In this document: positions 51,722 to 62,740 of the stretch, piece by piece | Layout of the letters: every line of letters begins with the position of its first letter | How positions within the stretch are numbered: position 1 is the first letter of the stretch | Source of the DNA: Chloroflexota bacterium | Lineage (GTDB): Bacteria > Chloroflexota > Anaerolineae > UBA1429 | Direction of reading: 5' to 3' | Length of the DNA: 64,000 nt | Assembly (NCBI GenBank): GCA_012729455.1 | Contig: JAAYDC010000029.1 | Location: 79,174-143,173, forward strand | Position numbers and translations under genes: made by a program | Notes under the pieces: generated by a model | What the model was told of the DNA's origin: nothing | Seen by the model: the letters and a program-made list of their open reading frames with translations, nothing else | Databases searched by the model: none

Positions 51722-52508
51722 CCTGAACCTCCACTACCTCTGCACCCGCCCCATCCGGAACGAGGGTCAGAATCTCGGCGCCTGTCTCTGTAACTGCTAC
51801 CGTATGTTCCCAGTGGGCCGCCCAACTGCCATCGGCCGTCACCACTGTCCAGTCATCACTCAAGACGCGCGTCTCATAGCCCCGCATCGTGTACATCGGC
51901 TCGATTGCCAGCGTCATGCCGGTCTCGAGCACCAACCCGCGTCCGGGCGCTCCCCAGTTGGGGATGCGCGGCGGTTCGTGCATGGCCGCCCCGATGCCGT
52001 GGCCGCCATATTCGCGCACCACCCCAAAGCCGGCCGCATCCGCCACCGCCTGGATGGCGTGCGAGACGTCGCCCAGGGTCGCTCCGACGCGCACTGCCGC
52101 GATGCCCGCGTGCAGACCATCCTGCGTGGCCTGGATCAGCGCCTGCACCCGCGGCTCGACCTGGTCCACTGCCACGGTAATGGCAGAATCGCCCTGGTAG
52201 CCGCGCCAGATCGCACCGGCATCAATCGAGACGATATCACCCTCGCGCAACTGGCGGCGCGATGGGATCCCGTGCACGATCTCGTCGTTGATCGAGGCAC
52301 AGATCGAAGCCGGGTAGCCATGGTACCCCTTAAAGGAGGGCACCGCTCCCAGGCCGCGAATGGTCTTTTCCGCTATCCGGTCCAGCTCGGCCGTGCTCAC
52401 CCCCGCGTGGATGGCCTGTGCCACCGCCTGCAGAGCGAGCGCCGTGATCTGCCCGGCGCGGCGCATTTTAACGAGCTGCGCGTGACTTTTGCGCGTGACA
52501 GTCGCCAT
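51711..52508 (-). CDS. map: Methionine aminopeptidase, type I
   Basis: 265 residues from ATG 52508, overlapping the adk stop as TAATG. Metal ligands appear in [18 protein letters not shown] (two aspartates), [16 protein letters not shown] (histidine), [11 protein letters not shown] and [20 protein letters not shown] (glutamates). Removes the initiator methionine from nascent proteins. Its usual place between adk and rpmJ is kept. Confidence 0.96.
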   Translation of the reverse strand: MATVTRKSHAQLVKMRRAGQITALALQAVAQAIHAGVSTAELDRIAEKTIRGLGAVPSFKGYHGYPASICASINDEIVHGIPSRRQLREGDIVSIDAGAIWRGYQGDSAITVAVDQVEPRVQALIQATQDGLHAGIAAVRVGATLGDVSHAIQAVADAAGFGVVREYGGHGIGAAMHEPPRIPNWGAPGRGLVLETGMTLAIEPMYTMRGYETRVLSDDWTVVTADGSWAAHWEHTVAVTETGAEILTLVPDGAGAEVVEVQDEN

Positions 52509-53170
52509 TAGCGCGCGCCGCGCCCCACACCCTGAATCGCGTCCAGGAGGCGCGCCTGCACTTGCTCGACGCTGCCCTCGCCATCGATCTCGACCAAGGT
52601 GCCTGCACAACGGTAGAAATCGATCAATGGTGCGGTCTGCGCCTGATACACCTCGATGCGGTGGCGCTGCGTTGCGGGGGCGTCATCAATGCGCTGATAC
52701 AGCACGCCGCCATCCAGATCGCACACACCGTGCTCGCGCTCGGGCTTGAACACACTGTGGTAGACCGCACCGCATTTGCGACAGATCCAGCGCCCTGTCA
52801 GGCGCTCCATCAACACCGCTTCCGAGACCTCGAGATTCAACACCGCATCAACAGAGCGATGTAGTGTATCCAAAAAGCGCTGTAATGCCAAAGCCTGGGT
52901 TTCGGTGCGCGGGAAGCCATCCAGAATGACGCCCTTGGCACAATCGGGAGCCTGCAGACGCTCCGCCACCATACCGATCGTCACATCGTCGGGCACCAAC
53001 TCGCCGCGATCGATATACCCTTTGGCGCGCAAACCCAGATCGGTGCCTTTTGCGATCGCCGCGCGGAACAGGTCACCGGTGGAGAGGTGCACCAAGCCCA
53101 GCCGCTCACTTAAGCGCTCTGCCTGTGTTCCTTTGCCGCCCCCGGGGGCTCCGAGCAGTACTATAATCAT
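52508..53170 (-). CDS. adk: Adenylate kinase
   Basis: 220 residues. P-loop GAPGGGKGTQ (7-16), LSTGDLFRAAI, and VILDGFPRTETQ are intact. The long LID carries a metal site with C130, C133, C150 and D153 (CRKCG, CDLDG), a Cys3-Asp variant seen in Gram-positive-type enzymes. Balances AMP, ADP and ATP. Abuts secY and overlaps map by one base. Confidence 0.97.
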   Translation of the reverse strand: MIIVLLGAPGGGKGTQAERLSERLGLVHLSTGDLFRAAIAKGTDLGLRAKGYIDRGELVPDDVTIGMVAERLQAPDCAKGVILDGFPRTETQALALQRFLDTLHRSVDAVLNLEVSEAVLMERLTGRWICRKCGAVYHSVFKPEREHGVCDLDGGVLYQRIDDAPATQRHRIEVYQAQTAPLIDFYRCAGTLVEIDGEGSVEQVQARLLDAIQGVGRGAR

Positions 53171-54475
53171 CTAGCGCACCTTTTTAATAAAGCCTTCATA
53201 GTGGCGCATCATCAGCTGTGCCTCGAGCTGCTTCATGGTATCCAGCACCACGCCCACCACGATCAGCAGACCGGTGCTCGTGATCAGCATAGAGTTGGTG
53301 CCCACCAGCGGGCGTACCAGCCACGGCAAGATCGCCACCACCCCCAGGAAGAGGGCTCCTACCAGTGTGATGCGGCGCAGCACGCCCGAGAGGTATTCCG
53401 CGGTGCGCCCGCCGGGGCGGATGCCCGGGATAAAGCCGCCCTGGCGCTGGAGCGTCTCGGGCAGGTTTTGCTGGTTGAAAATGACGTCGGTGTAAAAATA
53501 GGTAAACCCGACCACCAGGATAAAGTACAGGATCCAGTAAAAGGCATTTTCGGACGAAAACAGCCGGGAAATAAAGTCGGCTGCCTTTGCTACCCAGACG
53601 ACCTTGCTGGCCGTAAAGTAGCTGGCAATCACGCTGGGCATCATGATGATCGACACGGCAAAAATCAGCGGGATCATACCAGCCGAGTTGACCTGCAGCG
53701 GGATGTGAGTGCTCTGCCCGCCATAGATCTTGTTGCCGCGCACCCGCTTGGCATACTGCACCGGGATGCGGCGCTGGCCTTCCTGCACGATCACGATGCC
53801 GACCACGGTGATGGCGGTTAGGATGACAAAGACCAGCACGCTCCATTTGTTGCTGATCCATAACTGCGCCACACGCCCCGGCATGCCGGCCACGATACCG
53901 CCAAAGATGATGATCGAGAGGCCGTTGCCGATGCCATCCTGGTCGATCAACTCGCCCAGCCACACCGCAAACATGGTGCCGGCAGTGAGGGTGACCAAGG
54001 TCGTGAGCGACGAGAACCAGGTACCCGCGCTAAAGCCAAAGTTGGGCAGTGCCGGGCCCGCCGCCGTGGCGGTGTTAGCCAGCACAGATGCCTGCCCGAG
54101 GGCCTGCAAAAAGGCCAGCGGGATCGTCAGCAGATGGGTATACAGATTGATCTTTTCACGTCCGGCGGCGCCCTCTTTGCTGAGCGCATCCAGTGCCGGG
54201 ATGACCGGCGTCAGCAGCTGCAGCACGATCTGGGCGGTGATCAGCGGGTACACGCCCATCGCCATTACGGAAAAGTTCGACATGGCGCCGCCCGAGAACA
54301 TGTCCAACAGGCTAAAGAGCTGGTTGCGGGTAAAGAGCTCGCGCAGCGCCTCTGCGTTCACGCCCGGCACCGGCACGTGCGAAGCAAAACGAAACACCAC
54401 CAAAATCAGCAGCGTAAAGAGAATCTTGCGCCGCAGATCGGGCAGCTTGAATGCGTTCGCAACTGCTTTAAGCAT
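53171..54475 (-). CDS. secY: Protein translocase subunit SecY
   Basis: 434 residues with ten predicted transmembrane helices. Diagnostic segments: FRFASHVPVPGVNAEAL, PLITAQIVLQLLTPVIPALD, FVILTAITVVGIVIVQEGQR with the cytoplasmic RRIPVQYAKR loop, and HIPLQVNSAGMIPLIFAVSI. Forms the membrane channel with SecE and SecG. Directly followed by adk. Confidence 0.98.
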   Translation of the reverse strand: MLKAVANAFKLPDLRRKILFTLLILVVFRFASHVPVPGVNAEALRELFTRNQLFSLLDMFSGGAMSNFSVMAMGVYPLITAQIVLQLLTPVIPALDALSKEGAAGREKINLYTHLLTIPLAFLQALGQASVLANTATAAGPALPNFGFSAGTWFSSLTTLVTLTAGTMFAVWLGELIDQDGIGNGLSIIIFGGIVAGMPGRVAQLWISNKWSVLVFVILTAITVVGIVIVQEGQRRIPVQYAKRVRGNKIYGGQSTHIPLQVNSAGMIPLIFAVSIIMMPSVIASYFTASKVVWVAKAADFISRLFSSENAFYWILYFILVVGFTYFYTDVIFNQQNLPETLQRQGGFIPGIRPGGRTAEYLSGVLRRITLVGALFLGVVAILPWLVRPLVGTNSMLITSTGLLIVVGVVLDTMKQLEAQLMMRHYEGFIKKVR

Positions 54476-54500
54476 CAGTCCTCCACCCTACCCTAGCAAC

Positions 54501-54962
54501 TCACTCTGCGCCGAGCCACTCTTCGGGCGCTTCAAAGGTTCCGCCGGCAGCCTCGATCTTGGCCTTGGCAGCGGCCGAGCAGGCTTCGACGCGCACTGTT
54601 AGAGCGCGCTCGAGCTCGCCATCGCCGAGGATCTTGATCGGCTGCTTGAAATCGCGCACGAGGCCGGCCGCCACCAGGTCGATCGCCTCAACCATGGATC
54701 CGACCGGAAAGATGTTGAGCATGCCAACATTGACCACGCTATAGGGCACACGGTTGCGGTTGCGAAAGCCGCGTTTGTGCGGCAGACGGCGCACCAGCGG
54801 AAGCTGGCCGCCCTCAAAGTAAAGGCTGCCGCCGCGGCCCGAACGCGCGCCCTGGCCTTTGGTACCGAACCCGGCCGACTTGCCGTGCCCCGAGCCATGC
54901 CCGCGGCCGATGCGCTTGCGGTCGGCTTTCGCGACCGGCTGTCGCAGATCGTGCAGCTTCAT
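54501..54962 (-). CDS. rplO: Ribosomal protein uL15
   Basis: 153 residues. [38 protein letters not shown] and [20 protein letters not shown] are typical of L15. Overlaps rpmD by four bases (ATGA) and precedes secY. Confidence 0.98.
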   Translation of the reverse strand: MKLHDLRQPVAKADRKRIGRGHGSGHGKSAGFGTKGQGARSGRGGSLYFEGGQLPLVRRLPHKRGFRNRNRVPYSVVNVGMLNIFPVGSMVEAIDLVAAGLVRDFKQPIKILGDGELERALTVRVEACSAAAKAKIEAAGGTFEAPEEWLGAE

Positions 54963-55147
54963 GATTCAACTTCCTCCACCCGCACCAGGTGCTGCACGCG
55001 CCGCACCATCCCGCGGATCACTGGGTTATCTTCCTGCTCGACCGACTGGCCGAGTTTGTGCAGACCGAGGGCTTGAATGGTGCGCTTTTGGCGCACGTTG
55101 TAGCCGATGACGCTTTTGACATAGTGAATGCGCAGTTTACTCGCCAT
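54959..55147 (-). CDS. rpmD: Ribosomal protein uL30
   Basis: 62 residues: [20 protein letters not shown] and [20 protein letters not shown] are the L30 signature. Overlaps rpsE by 11 bases and rplO by four, so the three are tightly coupled. Confidence 0.97.
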   Translation of the reverse strand: MASKLRIHYVKSVIGYNVRQKRTIQALGLHKLGQSVEQEDNPVIRGMVRRVQHLVRVEEVES

Positions 55148-55691
55148 TTGGACCGCTCCTCCAGGCCGGCAGCAGGTCTGAGACCTCGACGCCGCGATTG
55201 CGCGCCACTACCTGGATATCCTGCATATCGCGCAGGCCCACAAAGGCGGCCATCACCACGTTAAAGACGTTTTCGCTGCCCAATGACTTGGTCAGAATAT
55301 CCTTGATGCCCGCCGCCTCGACGATGGCGCGCACGCCGCCGCCGGCGATGACGCCAGTACCGGGCGAAGCCGGTTTGAGCATCACTTGGGCAGCACCGAA
55401 TTTAACAACGGCCTCGTGCGGGATGGTGTTGCCCGCCATAGCGATCGAGACCATTGACTTTTTGGCGTAATCAGAACCCTTACGGATAGCCTGGGGCACC
55501 TCGCGGGCTTTGCCCACGCCCACCCCCACGCGTCCCTGGCCGTCACCCACTACCACGAGGGCACGAAAGCCAAAGCGGCGGCCGCCCGAAACGACCTTGG
55601 CCACACGACTGATGTGCACGACGCGTTCCTGGAATTCCTCGCCGGCGGGATCCATTTCTTCAGCTTGGTTTCTTCTTGGTCTGCTTGACAT
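55137..55691 (-). CDS. rpsE: Ribosomal protein uS5
   Basis: 184 residues. [40 protein letters not shown] and the central [19 protein letters not shown] loop are diagnostic. A charged, variable N-terminus of about 20 residues precedes the conserved part. Fidelity protein of the small subunit. Confidence 0.98.
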   Translation of the reverse strand: MSSRPRRNQAEEMDPAGEEFQERVVHISRVAKVVSGGRRFGFRALVVVGDGQGRVGVGVGKAREVPQAIRKGSDYAKKSMVSIAMAGNTIPHEAVVKFGAAQVMLKPASPGTGVIAGGGVRAIVEAAGIKDILTKSLGSENVFNVVMAAFVGLRDMQDIQVVARNRGVEVSDLLPAWRSGPNGE

Positions 55692-55703
55692 GCGACTACT
55701 CCC

Positions 55704-56078
55704 TTAAAAATCCAGGCCGGCTTTACGGGCTGCTTCGGCGAGGGCTTTGACACGCCCGTGATACTGGTATCCGCCGCGATCAAAGACCACCTGGCGCACG
55801 CCCTGAGCCAGGGCGCGTTCGGCCAGCACTTTACCCACCACTTCGGCAGCCGCGCTCTTTTTGAGGCCGTCCAGCTGGCCGCGTACTTCTTTGTCGAGCG
55901 TCGAGGCCGAAAGCAGGGTGTGCCCGCGCGTGTCGTCAATGATCTGCGCATAGGTGTTCTCGAGGCTGCGGAAGACGTTGAGGCGCGGCCGTTCGGCGCT
56001 GCCCACCACGCTCTTGCGCACCCTAGCATGACGCGCCAGACGGGCCTCGCGTGTGATCTTGGCTCTCGATTTACTCAT
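55704..56078 (-). CDS. rplR: Ribosomal protein uL18
   Basis: 124 residues. [40 protein letters not shown] and [20 protein letters not shown] fit L18, which binds 5S rRNA. Overlaps rplF by four bases. Confidence 0.98.
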   Translation of the reverse strand: MSKSRAKITREARLARHARVRKSVVGSAERPRLNVFRSLENTYAQIIDDTRGHTLLSASTLDKEVRGQLDGLKKSAAAEVVGKVLAERALAQGVRQVVFDRGGYQYHGRVKALAEAARKAGLDF

Positions 56079-56632
56079 TTCCCACCACCTTTACCGGCCT
56101 TGCCTGCCTTGCGGCGGATGACTTCGCCCGCGTAGGCGATGCCCTTGCCCAGGTAGGGCTCGGGGGGCGCCACGTCGCGGATGGTCGAGGCCACATGGCC
56201 GACCAGCTGCTTATCGTTGCCTTCGACGATCAGGATGTGACCGTTTTGCTCAAAGCTGAATTTGATGCCCTCGGGCGGGGTGATGCGCACCGGGTGCGAA
56301 AACCCAACCAGCAGCACGGCCTTGTCGCCATCGGCATCCACGCGGTACCCAACACCGTTAAACTCCAGTCGGCGGGTAAAGCCGGTCGTCACGCCGGTGA
56401 CCATGTTGGCCAGCAGGGCGCGCGTCATGCCGTGCAGGGCACGGTTGTTTTTGCTGTCATCCGGGCGGCGCACAGTCAGCTGCCCGTCTTCGTACGAAAT
56501 ATCCATCACCGCGGGGAATTCCTGCGTGAGCTCGCCGCGCGGGCCTTTGATGCTAAAGCGATTGCCCTCGCGCTGCACGGTTACCCCGCTGGGCACCGTA
56601 ATCGGTAAACGTCCAATTCTTGACACGGTCAC
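56075..56632 (-). CDS. rplF: Ribosomal protein uL6
   Basis: 185 residues. [40 protein letters not shown] and [19 protein letters not shown] are the two-domain L6 markers. Follows rpsH by 25 bases. Confidence 0.98.
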   Translation of the reverse strand: MTVSRIGRLPITVPSGVTVQREGNRFSIKGPRGELTQEFPAVMDISYEDGQLTVRRPDDSKNNRALHGMTRALLANMVTGVTTGFTRRLEFNGVGYRVDADGDKAVLLVGFSHPVRITPPEGIKFSFEQNGHILIVEGNDKQLVGHVASTIRDVAPPEPYLGKGIAYAGEVIRRKAGKAGKGGGK

Positions 56633-56657
56633 TACCTCCGGCTATGCCAACCAGTTG

Positions 56658-57056
56658 CTACCACACCTTGCAGAGCACTTCGCCGCCAACGCCGAGCTTG
56701 CTGGCTTCGCGGCCCGAAAGCACCCCGCGCGGGGTGGAGAGGATCAGGGTCCCCAAACCTGAGCGCACGTAGGGGATGGCATCTTTTTTGGTATAGATGC
56801 GGCAGCCTGGTTTGCTGACCCGCTCAAGACCCTTGAGCACTGATTCGCGATGCTCGGTGTACTTGAGCTGGATTTTGAGCGTGGGGAAGGGCCCCTCGCG
56901 AACCACTTCGAAACGACCGATATAGCCTTCGTCGGCCAGCACCTGGGCAATTGCCTGGCGCAGGCGCGAAGAGGGCATCGAGACCGTCGCATGGCGCATC
57001 AAAGCGGCATTGCGGATGCGGGTCAACATATCAGCGATGGGATCAGTTGCACTCAT
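56658..57056 (-). CDS. rpsH: Ribosomal protein uS8
   Basis: 132 residues. [40 protein letters not shown] and [20 protein letters not shown] are diagnostic. S8 commonly regulates the spc operon by binding its mRNA; no obvious target hairpin was identified here. Confidence 0.98.
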   Translation of the reverse strand: MSATDPIADMLTRIRNAALMRHATVSMPSSRLRQAIAQVLADEGYIGRFEVVREGPFPTLKIQLKYTEHRESVLKGLERVSKPGCRIYTKKDAIPYVRSGLGTLILSTPRGVLSGREASKLGVGGEVLCKVW

Positions 57057-57094
57057 TCAGTTCTCTCCTATCCTCACGGCTTGCCGCAGGCGGC

Positions 57095-57277
57095 TTACCA
57101 GCTCGATTTAACCACACCGGGAATCTTGCCGTTCATTGCCAGCTCGCGGAAGCAGATCCGGCACAGGTTAAAGCGGCGCATGAACCCGCGCGGACGTCCA
57201 CAGCGCGAGCAACGGTTGCGCACGCGGTTTTCGTACTTGCGGCGGGTTTCACGAACAATAATCGATGTCTTGGCCAC
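57095..57277 (-). CDS. rpsN: Ribosomal protein uS14, zinc-binding type Z
   Basis: 60 residues, the short zinc form: C23, C26, C39 and C42 ([19 protein letters not shown]). Start [20 protein letters not shown]. This type is general in Chloroflexota, Thermus and many Gram-positive bacteria. Lies 27 bases after rplE. Confidence 0.98.
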   Translation of the reverse strand: MAKTSIIVRETRRKYENRVRNRCSRCGRPRGFMRRFNLCRICFRELAMNGKIPGVVKSSW

Positions 57278-57304
57278 TGGTTATTTCCTCCGCTATCTTC
57301 CCGG

Positions 57305-57844
57305 CTACTTGGCAAAGGGCATGCCCAAGAGCTCGAGCAGGTATCTGCCCTCTTCGTCGCTCTTGGCGCTGGTCACGATGGTGGCTTCGAGGCCGCGCAC
57401 CGCATCCACCTTGTCGTAATCGATCTCGATGAACAGCACCTGTTCGCGCAGTCCGAGGGTATAGTTTCCACGCCCGTCAAAGGATTTGCGCGAGACGCCG
57501 TTAAAGTCGCGGCGACGCGGCAAAGCGATGTTAATCAGACGGTCGAGGAACGAATACATGCGCTCGCCACGCAGCGTGACGCGCGTGCCGATCGAGTTGC
57601 CCTCGCGCAGGCGGAACGAAGAGATCGACTTTTTGGCTTTGGTGACAACGGGCTTTTGGCCGGTAATAGTGGCCAGGTCACTGACGGCGGCATCCAGAGC
57701 CTTGGCATTCTGCAGTGCCTCACCCACGCCGATGTTCACGACAATCTTTTCGAGCTTGGGCACCTGCATGATGTTGTCGTATTTAAAGCGCTCCATCATG
57801 GCGGGCACGATCTCTTGCTGGTACTGTTCTCTTAACCTGTGCAT
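57305..57844 (-). CDS. rplE: Ribosomal protein uL5
   Basis: 179 residues from ATG 57844, preceded by GGGAGGG at suitable spacing; this matches the family N-terminus ([20 protein letters not shown]) better than an upstream start. [20 protein letters not shown] and [20 protein letters not shown] follow. Binds 5S rRNA with L18. Confidence 0.97.
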   Translation of the reverse strand: MHRLREQYQQEIVPAMMERFKYDNIMQVPKLEKIVVNIGVGEALQNAKALDAAVSDLATITGQKPVVTKAKKSISSFRLREGNSIGTRVTLRGERMYSFLDRLINIALPRRRDFNGVSRKSFDGRGNYTLGLREQVLFIEIDYDKVDAVRGLEATIVTSAKSDEEGRYLLELLGMPFAK

Positions 57845-57892
57845 TCCCAAAACCCTCCCAGGGCATGGCACCGGTGGCAGGCCGGTGCTGAT

Positions 57893-58207
57893 TTAGGCAA
57901 TCGGCTCTCCGCATTTGCGGCAGATGCGCGCCTTGCTGCCATCCGGCGCGATACGGTAACCTACTCGCGTAGCTTTATCGCAATGCGGACACACCAGTGC
58001 GACGTTGGAGACGTTCACCGGTGCCTCGCGCTCAATGATGCCCGTCTGGGTACGCATATCAGAGGTGGGGCGCTGAGCTTTTTTGACCAGATTGACGCCG
58101 GCCACCACCACACGACCCTCTTTGGGATAGACAACACTGACCTTGGCGCGCGTGCCCTTGTCGTTACCGCTGATCACTTCAACTATATCGTCTTTGCGAA
58201 TTTTCAT
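57893..58207 (-). CDS. rplX: Ribosomal protein uL24
   Basis: 104 residues. KOW motif [20 protein letters not shown] at the start. The C-terminus has two CxxC pairs ([22 protein letters not shown]), a zinc-ribbon-like end that many L24 proteins of this group share. First-step assembly protein of the large subunit. Confidence 0.97.
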   Translation of the reverse strand: MKIRKDDIVEVISGNDKGTRAKVSVVYPKEGRVVVAGVNLVKKAQRPTSDMRTQTGIIEREAPVNVSNVALVCPHCDKATRVGYRIAPDGSKARICRKCGEPIA

Positions 58208-58228
58208 CGTTCGTCCCTCAACTGTGCC

Positions 58229-58597
58229 TTACAGAACCTCGGGAGCCAGCGAAACGATCTTCATAAAGCCGTTTTCGCGCAGTTCGCGCGCCACAGGCCC
58301 AAAGATGCGCGTGCCGCGCGGGTTCTTTTCGGCATCCACAATCACGGCGGCGTTATCATCAAAGCGAATGTACGATCCATCCGGCCGGCCGTACTCTTTG
58401 AGGGTGCGTACCACTACCGCGCGTACTATTTCTTTGCGCTTGACGGTGCCGTTGGGCTGCGCCACTTTGACAGAGGCAACGATCACATCGCCCACTCTAG
58501 CATAGTGCGCGCGTGTCCCGCCGAGTACCTTGATGCACATGATCTCACGAGCGCCAGAGTTATCGGCGACTTTGAGCACTGTATATGGTTGAATCAT
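58229..58597 (-). CDS. rplN: Ribosomal protein uL14
   Basis: 122 residues, the invariant L14 length. [40 protein letters not shown] and [20 protein letters not shown] are diagnostic. 21 bases before rplX. Confidence 0.98.
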   Translation of the reverse strand: MIQPYTVLKVADNSGAREIMCIKVLGGTRAHYARVGDVIVASVKVAQPNGTVKRKEIVRAVVVRTLKEYGRPDGSYIRFDDNAAVIVDAEKNPRGTRIFGPVARELRENGFMKIVSLAPEVL

Positions 58598-58643
58598 TTT
58601 CTACCCCACCGAACTTGGTTGCAGGCTGCCGCGAGGCACTTGC

Positions 58644-58886
58644 CTACTTGACGATCTCAATCACCGTCCAGCGCTTGCGGCGGCTGAGCGGGCGCGACTC
58701 GCGGATGCGCACCATGTCGCCTTCCTTGCACTGCTCTTCTTCGTCGTGCGCCAGAAAATTCTTGACCTTGCGCACGATTTTGCGATAGAGCGGATGTGCG
58801 CGTTTGATCTCTACCTGCACCACGACCGTTTTCTGCATCTTGGTGCTGGTTACCCGCCCGGCGAGCACTTTGCGTTGTGATTCCAT
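58644..58886 (-). CDS. rpsQ: Ribosomal protein uS17
   Basis: 80 residues. [20 protein letters not shown] and the end [17 protein letters not shown] are typical of S17. Starts four bases after rpmC. Confidence 0.98.
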   Translation of the reverse strand: MESQRKVLAGRVTSTKMQKTVVVQVEIKRAHPLYRKIVRKVKNFLAHDEEEQCKEGDMVRIRESRPLSRRKRWTVIEIVK

Positions 58887-58890
58887 TCTA

Positions 58891-59079
58891 CTATTCCTCC
58901 GCCTGATGCAGGACTGTCTTGATCTGCGCGATTTCGCGGCGCACCGTGCGCAGGCGGTTCGGGTTCGAGAGCTGCCGCGTGGCAGCCTGGAAGCGCAGAT
59001 TGAACTGCTCCTGGTAAAGCTCTTCGAGCCGGGTAGCCATCTCCTGGCGGCTCATGGCACGCAATTCAGCGGTTCTCAT
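58891..59079 (-). CDS. rpmC: Ribosomal protein uL29
   Basis: 62 residues, a helical hairpin: [20 protein letters not shown] and [20 protein letters not shown]. Its ATG overlaps the rplP stop (TGATG). Forms part of the polypeptide exit site. Confidence 0.98.
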   Translation of the reverse strand: MRTAELRAMSRQEMATRLEELYQEQFNLRFQAATRQLSNPNRLRTVRREIAQIKTVLHQAEE

Positions 59080-59507
59080 CAGACGCCCTCCGCCTCGGTG
59101 ACCTCACGCGCCACAACGATCGTCGCGAGGGGCAGCTTTTGCTGCGCCAGACGGAACGCCGAGCGCGCGGTTTCTTCGTCGACACCGCTGACCTCAAAGA
59201 TGATGCGCCCGGGCTTGACCACCGCCACATAATGGTCGATGTTGCCCTTGCCCGAACCCATGCGCGTCTCGGCGGCCTTCATCGTCACCGGTTTATCGGG
59301 AAATATGCGGATCCACAGCTGGCCGGCACGCTTCATCTCGCGCACGATCGCGCGGCGGGCGGCTTCGATCTGCCGGCTGTTGACCCAGGATGGCTCAGTA
59401 GCCTTTAGCGCGAAATCGCCAAAGTTCAGTTCAGAGCCGCGCTCCGCCTTGCCGTACATGCGGCCGCGGTGCTGCTTGCGGTACTTCAATCTTTTGGGCA
59501 TTAACAT
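59079..59507 (-). CDS. rplP: Ribosomal protein uL16
   Basis: 142 residues. [40 protein letters not shown] and [19 protein letters not shown] are diagnostic. Two starts are possible (ATG 59507 or ATG 59501); the first has the better GGGAG spacing. Confidence 0.98.
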   Translation of the reverse strand: MLMPKRLKYRKQHRGRMYGKAERGSELNFGDFALKATEPSWVNSRQIEAARRAIVREMKRAGQLWIRIFPDKPVTMKAAETRMGSGKGNIDHYVAVVKPGRIIFEVSGVDEETARSAFRLAQQKLPLATIVVAREVTEAEGV

Positions 59508-59509
59508 GC

Positions 59510-60187
59510 TTAATCTACTCCCAACACAGGCTCAACTGTTCCAGACGCGGTCGGCAGAACATCGCCGCGGTAGACCCACACCTTGATGCCGATGCGGCCA
59601 AAGGTGGTCAACGATTCGGCAGCAGCATAGTCAATATCGGCACGCAATGTATGCAACGGAACGCGTCCCTCGCGGGCCCACTCGTAACGAGCCATTTCAG
59701 AACCGCCCAAACGGCCCGAGCAGGCAATCTTGATGCCCTTAGCGCCCGAGCGCATGGCGCGCTGGATGGCCTGGCGCATGGCACGCTTTTGCGAGACGCG
59801 CTTTTCGAGCTGCTCGGCGATCGTCTCGGCCACCAGCTGGGCGTCCATCTCGGGGCGCTCAACCTCGAGTACATCCAGGCGCAGGTTCTTACCCGCCACG
59901 CCCGTCAGCTGCTCCATCTTGGCTTTGAGCGCGTTGACGGTAGCGCCCTTACGGCCGATAACAATGCCGGGCTTGGCCGTCACGATGGTGATAGCCACCT
60001 GCTTGGGAAAGCGCTGGATCTCGATGCGCGAAACGCCGGCGCGTCCCAGCTCTTTATGGATCGACTCGCGGATGCGGGTATCTTCGGTCAGCAGCATGGC
60101 ATATTCCTTGCCCTCTGCGAACCATTTGGATTCCCAGTCTTTGATGTAACCGAGTCTCATACCAATCGGGTTAACCTTACGGCCCAA
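59510..60187 (-). CDS. rpsC: Ribosomal protein uS3
   Basis: 225 residues. [20 protein letters not shown] start, KH domain with [20 protein letters not shown], and C-terminal [20 protein letters not shown]. Helps form the mRNA entry tunnel. Two bases before rplP. Confidence 0.98.
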   Translation of the reverse strand: MGRKVNPIGMRLGYIKDWESKWFAEGKEYAMLLTEDTRIRESIHKELGRAGVSRIEIQRFPKQVAITIVTAKPGIVIGRKGATVNALKAKMEQLTGVAGKNLRLDVLEVERPEMDAQLVAETIAEQLEKRVSQKRAMRQAIQRAMRSGAKGIKIACSGRLGGSEMARYEWAREGRVPLHTLRADIDYAAAESLTTFGRIGIKVWVYRGDVLPTASGTVEPVLGVD

Positions 60188-60222
60188 GATACCCTCCTTG
60201 TAACAGCCTGAGTGGTGCTTAC

Positions 60223-60561
60223 TCAGGCCTGGTCAGATAAGACGACAGTGATGTGCGAGCTGCGATGCAACGTGGGCTTGTAGCGCCCGCGAGCCGCCGC
60301 ATAGCCACGGCGCAGTGTAGAGCCGTCGTCGATCATCACGGTCTTGACGGTCAGGTCGTCGCGCGTCAGCCCATGATTCTCTTCCGCGTTGGCCGCTGCC
60401 GACAAGATCACACTGGCGATCTCGCGCGCGGCGTATTTGGGCGTGAATTGCAGCAGATTCAGCGCATCCTGCACCTTTTGGCCACGCACCAGGTCGGCCA
60501 CCAGCCTGACCTTGCGCGGCGACATGCGGACGTAGCGTGCCATAGCTCTCACTTCACTCAT
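60223..60561 (-). CDS. rplV: Ribosomal protein uL22
   Basis: 112 residues. [20 protein letters not shown] and [20 protein letters not shown] fit L22; the loop around the exit tunnel contains [20 protein letters not shown]. Follows rpsS by 39 bases. Confidence 0.98.
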   Translation of the reverse strand: MSEVRAMARYVRMSPRKVRLVADLVRGQKVQDALNLLQFTPKYAAREIASVILSAAANAEENHGLTRDDLTVKTVMIDDGSTLRRGYAAARGRYKPTLHRSSHITVVLSDQA

Positions 60562-60600
60562 GTTCTCTCTCCTCAGGCATCTCGGCGTGCAGACGCAGCA

Positions 60601-60879
60601 TTATCTGGCAGCCGCACGTCCGCCGCCGGCATGGCTGCGGAAGTAGCGCGTGGGGGCGAACTCACCCAGACGGTGCCCCACCATGTTCTCGGTAATAAAG
60701 AGCGGGATGTGACGGCGCCCGTCATGCACGGCGATCGTGTGCCCAACCATCTGCGGAAAGATAGTCGAGGCGCGCGACCAGGTCTTGAGCACGCGCTTTT
60801 CGCCCTTGTTGTTCATCTCTTCGATGCGCTTTAACAGCTTGGGCAGTACATACGGTCCCTTTTTCAACGATCTTGACAT
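60601..60879 (-). CDS. rpsS: Ribosomal protein uS19
   Basis: 92 residues. [40 protein letters not shown] and [19 protein letters not shown] are diagnostic. 33 bases after rplB. Confidence 0.98.
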   Translation of the reverse strand: MSRSLKKGPYVLPKLLKRIEEMNNKGEKRVLKTWSRASTIFPQMVGHTIAVHDGRRHIPLFITENMVGHRLGEFAPTRYFRSHAGGGRAAAR

Positions 60880-60912
60880 GCTTGCCTCCTGGCTCGCCTG
60901 GCACGCAGCCGC

Positions 60913-61743
60913 CTATTTCTTGACGCGGCGGCGGATAATGTGCTTGTCGGTCTGCTTGTTGCGGCGCGTCTTGGCGCCCAGAGTCGGTTTGCCCCAGGGC
61001 GTCTTGGGCCCGGGCATGCCCACCGGTGCCTTGCCCTCGCCACCACCGTGCGGGTGATCGCGCGGGGTCATGACCGTTCCGCGCACGCTCGGGCGGAAGC
61101 CCAGCCAGCGGTTGCGCCCGGCTTTACCGATCTTGATGTTGCCATGTTCGATGTTGCCGACCTGCCCGATGGTGGCCATGCATTCCTGGCGCACGCGGCG
61201 CACTTCACCCGAGGGCAGACGCAACTGAATATACCCATCTTCTCGGCCCAGCAGCTGCGCCGAGACGCCTGCGGAGCGCGCCAGCTGGCCGCCGCGCCCG
61301 GCATAGAGCTCGACATTGTGCACAATGGTGCCGACCGGAATGTTCTTGAGCGGTAACGCATTACCCACGCGCGGCTCGGCGTCCGGCCCGGCCATGACCT
61401 TGTCGTTTACATTCAGACCAAGGGGGGCCAGGATGTAGCGCTTTTCGCCATCGGCATAGGCGAGCAAAGCAATACGCGCCGAGCGGTTCGGGTCGTACTC
61501 GATCGTCTTGACCGTAGCAGGCACGCCCAGTTTATCGCGCCGGAAATCGATGATGCGGTAAACGCGCTTGGAGCCGCCGCCGCGATGGCGCACGGTGATC
61601 TTGCCGCGTACGTTGCGCCCGGCATGACGTTTGACATGGTCGAGCAGCGAGCGCTCGGGTTTGCTGGCAGTAATTTCCTCAAAGGTGCTGCCGGTCATCC
61701 CGCGGCGGGATGGCGTGGTCGGTTTGAACTGTTTTAAAGCCAT
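60913..61743 (-). CDS. rplB: Ribosomal protein uL2
   Basis: 276 residues. [40 protein letters not shown] and [20 protein letters not shown] (with the conserved peptidyl-transferase-region histidine) define L2. 23 bases after rplW. Confidence 0.98.
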   Translation of the reverse strand: MALKQFKPTTPSRRGMTGSTFEEITASKPERSLLDHVKRHAGRNVRGKITVRHRGGGSKRVYRIIDFRRDKLGVPATVKTIEYDPNRSARIALLAYADGEKRYILAPLGLNVNDKVMAGPDAEPRVGNALPLKNIPVGTIVHNVELYAGRGGQLARSAGVSAQLLGREDGYIQLRLPSGEVRRVRQECMATIGQVGNIEHGNIKIGKAGRNRWLGFRPSVRGTVMTPRDHPHGGGEGKAPVGMPGPKTPWGKPTLGAKTRRNKQTDKHIIRRRVKK

Positions 61744-61766
61744 ACTTGTTCCCTCTCCGCTCTAGC

Positions 61767-62054
61767 TCAGACGCCCTCGAAAAAGCTGATCGAATCGCCC
61801 TGAGCCAGGGTCACGATCGCCTTTTTCCAGGCTTTGGTCATGCCTATCCGGCGGCCGACACGCCGCTGTTTGCCGCGCACATTCATGAGCGACACATCGA
61901 GTACCTTGACTTTGAAAGCCGTCTCGACGGCATTGCGCACCTGGATCTTGTTGGCTCTGACGTCTACCTCAAAGGTATACTGGCGCAACTTTTCGGCTTG
62001 GTAGTTGCCCTTTTCCGTCAGGATCGGGCGCAGCAGCACTTCGTATACGTGCAT
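61767..62054 (-). CDS. rplW: Ribosomal protein uL23
   Basis: 95 residues from ATG 62054, which fits the family N-terminus (MHVYEVLLRPILTEKGNYQA); longer in-frame reading enters rplD. KYTFEV-like strand (QYTFEVDVRANKIQVRNAVE) and MNVRGKQRRVGRRIG loop follow. Docking site for trigger factor and SRP. Confidence 0.97.
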   Translation of the reverse strand: MHVYEVLLRPILTEKGNYQAEKLRQYTFEVDVRANKIQVRNAVETAFKVKVLDVSLMNVRGKQRRVGRRIGMTKAWKKAIVTLAQGDSISFFEGV

Positions 62055-62055
62055 T

Positions 62056-62706
62056 CTAGTTCTCCTCGGCCACGGCCATGCGGTCTGCCGCATAGGTGCG
62101 GTAAATCACGTCCACCGAGCCTTCAGCCATCACCACGCGGTCGTACATCAACAGGTCGCGCACCGAGAGGTTGTTGGCTAGCACAGTCTTTACATCCGGC
62201 AGGTTAGCTGCCGAACGCTCGATATTTTCGTCGCTGGCGGGCAGGATCATCAGCACTTTGGAATCGATCCCCAGTTTATCCAGCAGCTCGCTCATAGCGC
62301 GCGTCTTGTGGGTATCCAGGGTCAGATCCTGCACAAAGGTCATCTGCTCTTCGCCCACTTTGACCGAAAGCGCCGACATGAGCGCCAGGCGACGCATCTT
62401 GCGGTTCATCTTTTGGTTATAGCTGCGCACCTGCGGGCCAAAGACCACCCCGCCGCCCCTGAACTGCGGCGCGCGGATGCTGCCCTGACGGGCGCGCCCG
62501 GTGCCCTTTTGCTTGTAGGGTTTGCGGCCGCCGCCGGCCACTTCGGCGCGGTTCTTGACCTTGTGAGTGCCCAAGCGCGCGTTGGCCTGCTGGCGCAGCA
62601 CCGCCTGATGCATCAGCGAGATATTGGGCTGCAAGCCAAACACATCATCCCGTAATTCCAGTTCACCGACCGTTTCCCCGGCCATCGAGTGCAATGGTAC
62701 TCGCAT
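62056..62706 (-). CDS. rplD: Ribosomal protein uL4
   Basis: 216 residues. NARLGTHKVKNRAEVAGGGR and KPYKQKGTGRARQGSIRAPQ form the tunnel loop, and FGPQVRSYNQKMNRKMRRLA follows. In proteobacteria L4 controls this operon through its leader. One base separates its stop from the rplW start. Confidence 0.98.
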   Translation of the reverse strand: MRVPLHSMAGETVGELELRDDVFGLQPNISLMHQAVLRQQANARLGTHKVKNRAEVAGGGRKPYKQKGTGRARQGSIRAPQFRGGGVVFGPQVRSYNQKMNRKMRRLALMSALSVKVGEEQMTFVQDLTLDTHKTRAMSELLDKLGIDSKVLMILPASDENIERSAANLPDVKTVLANNLSVRDLLMYDRVVMAEGSVDVIYRTYAADRMAVAEEN

Positions 62707-62740
62707 TGTTTACCTCCTGCTCCAGCTGTGCCGGGGCTGA

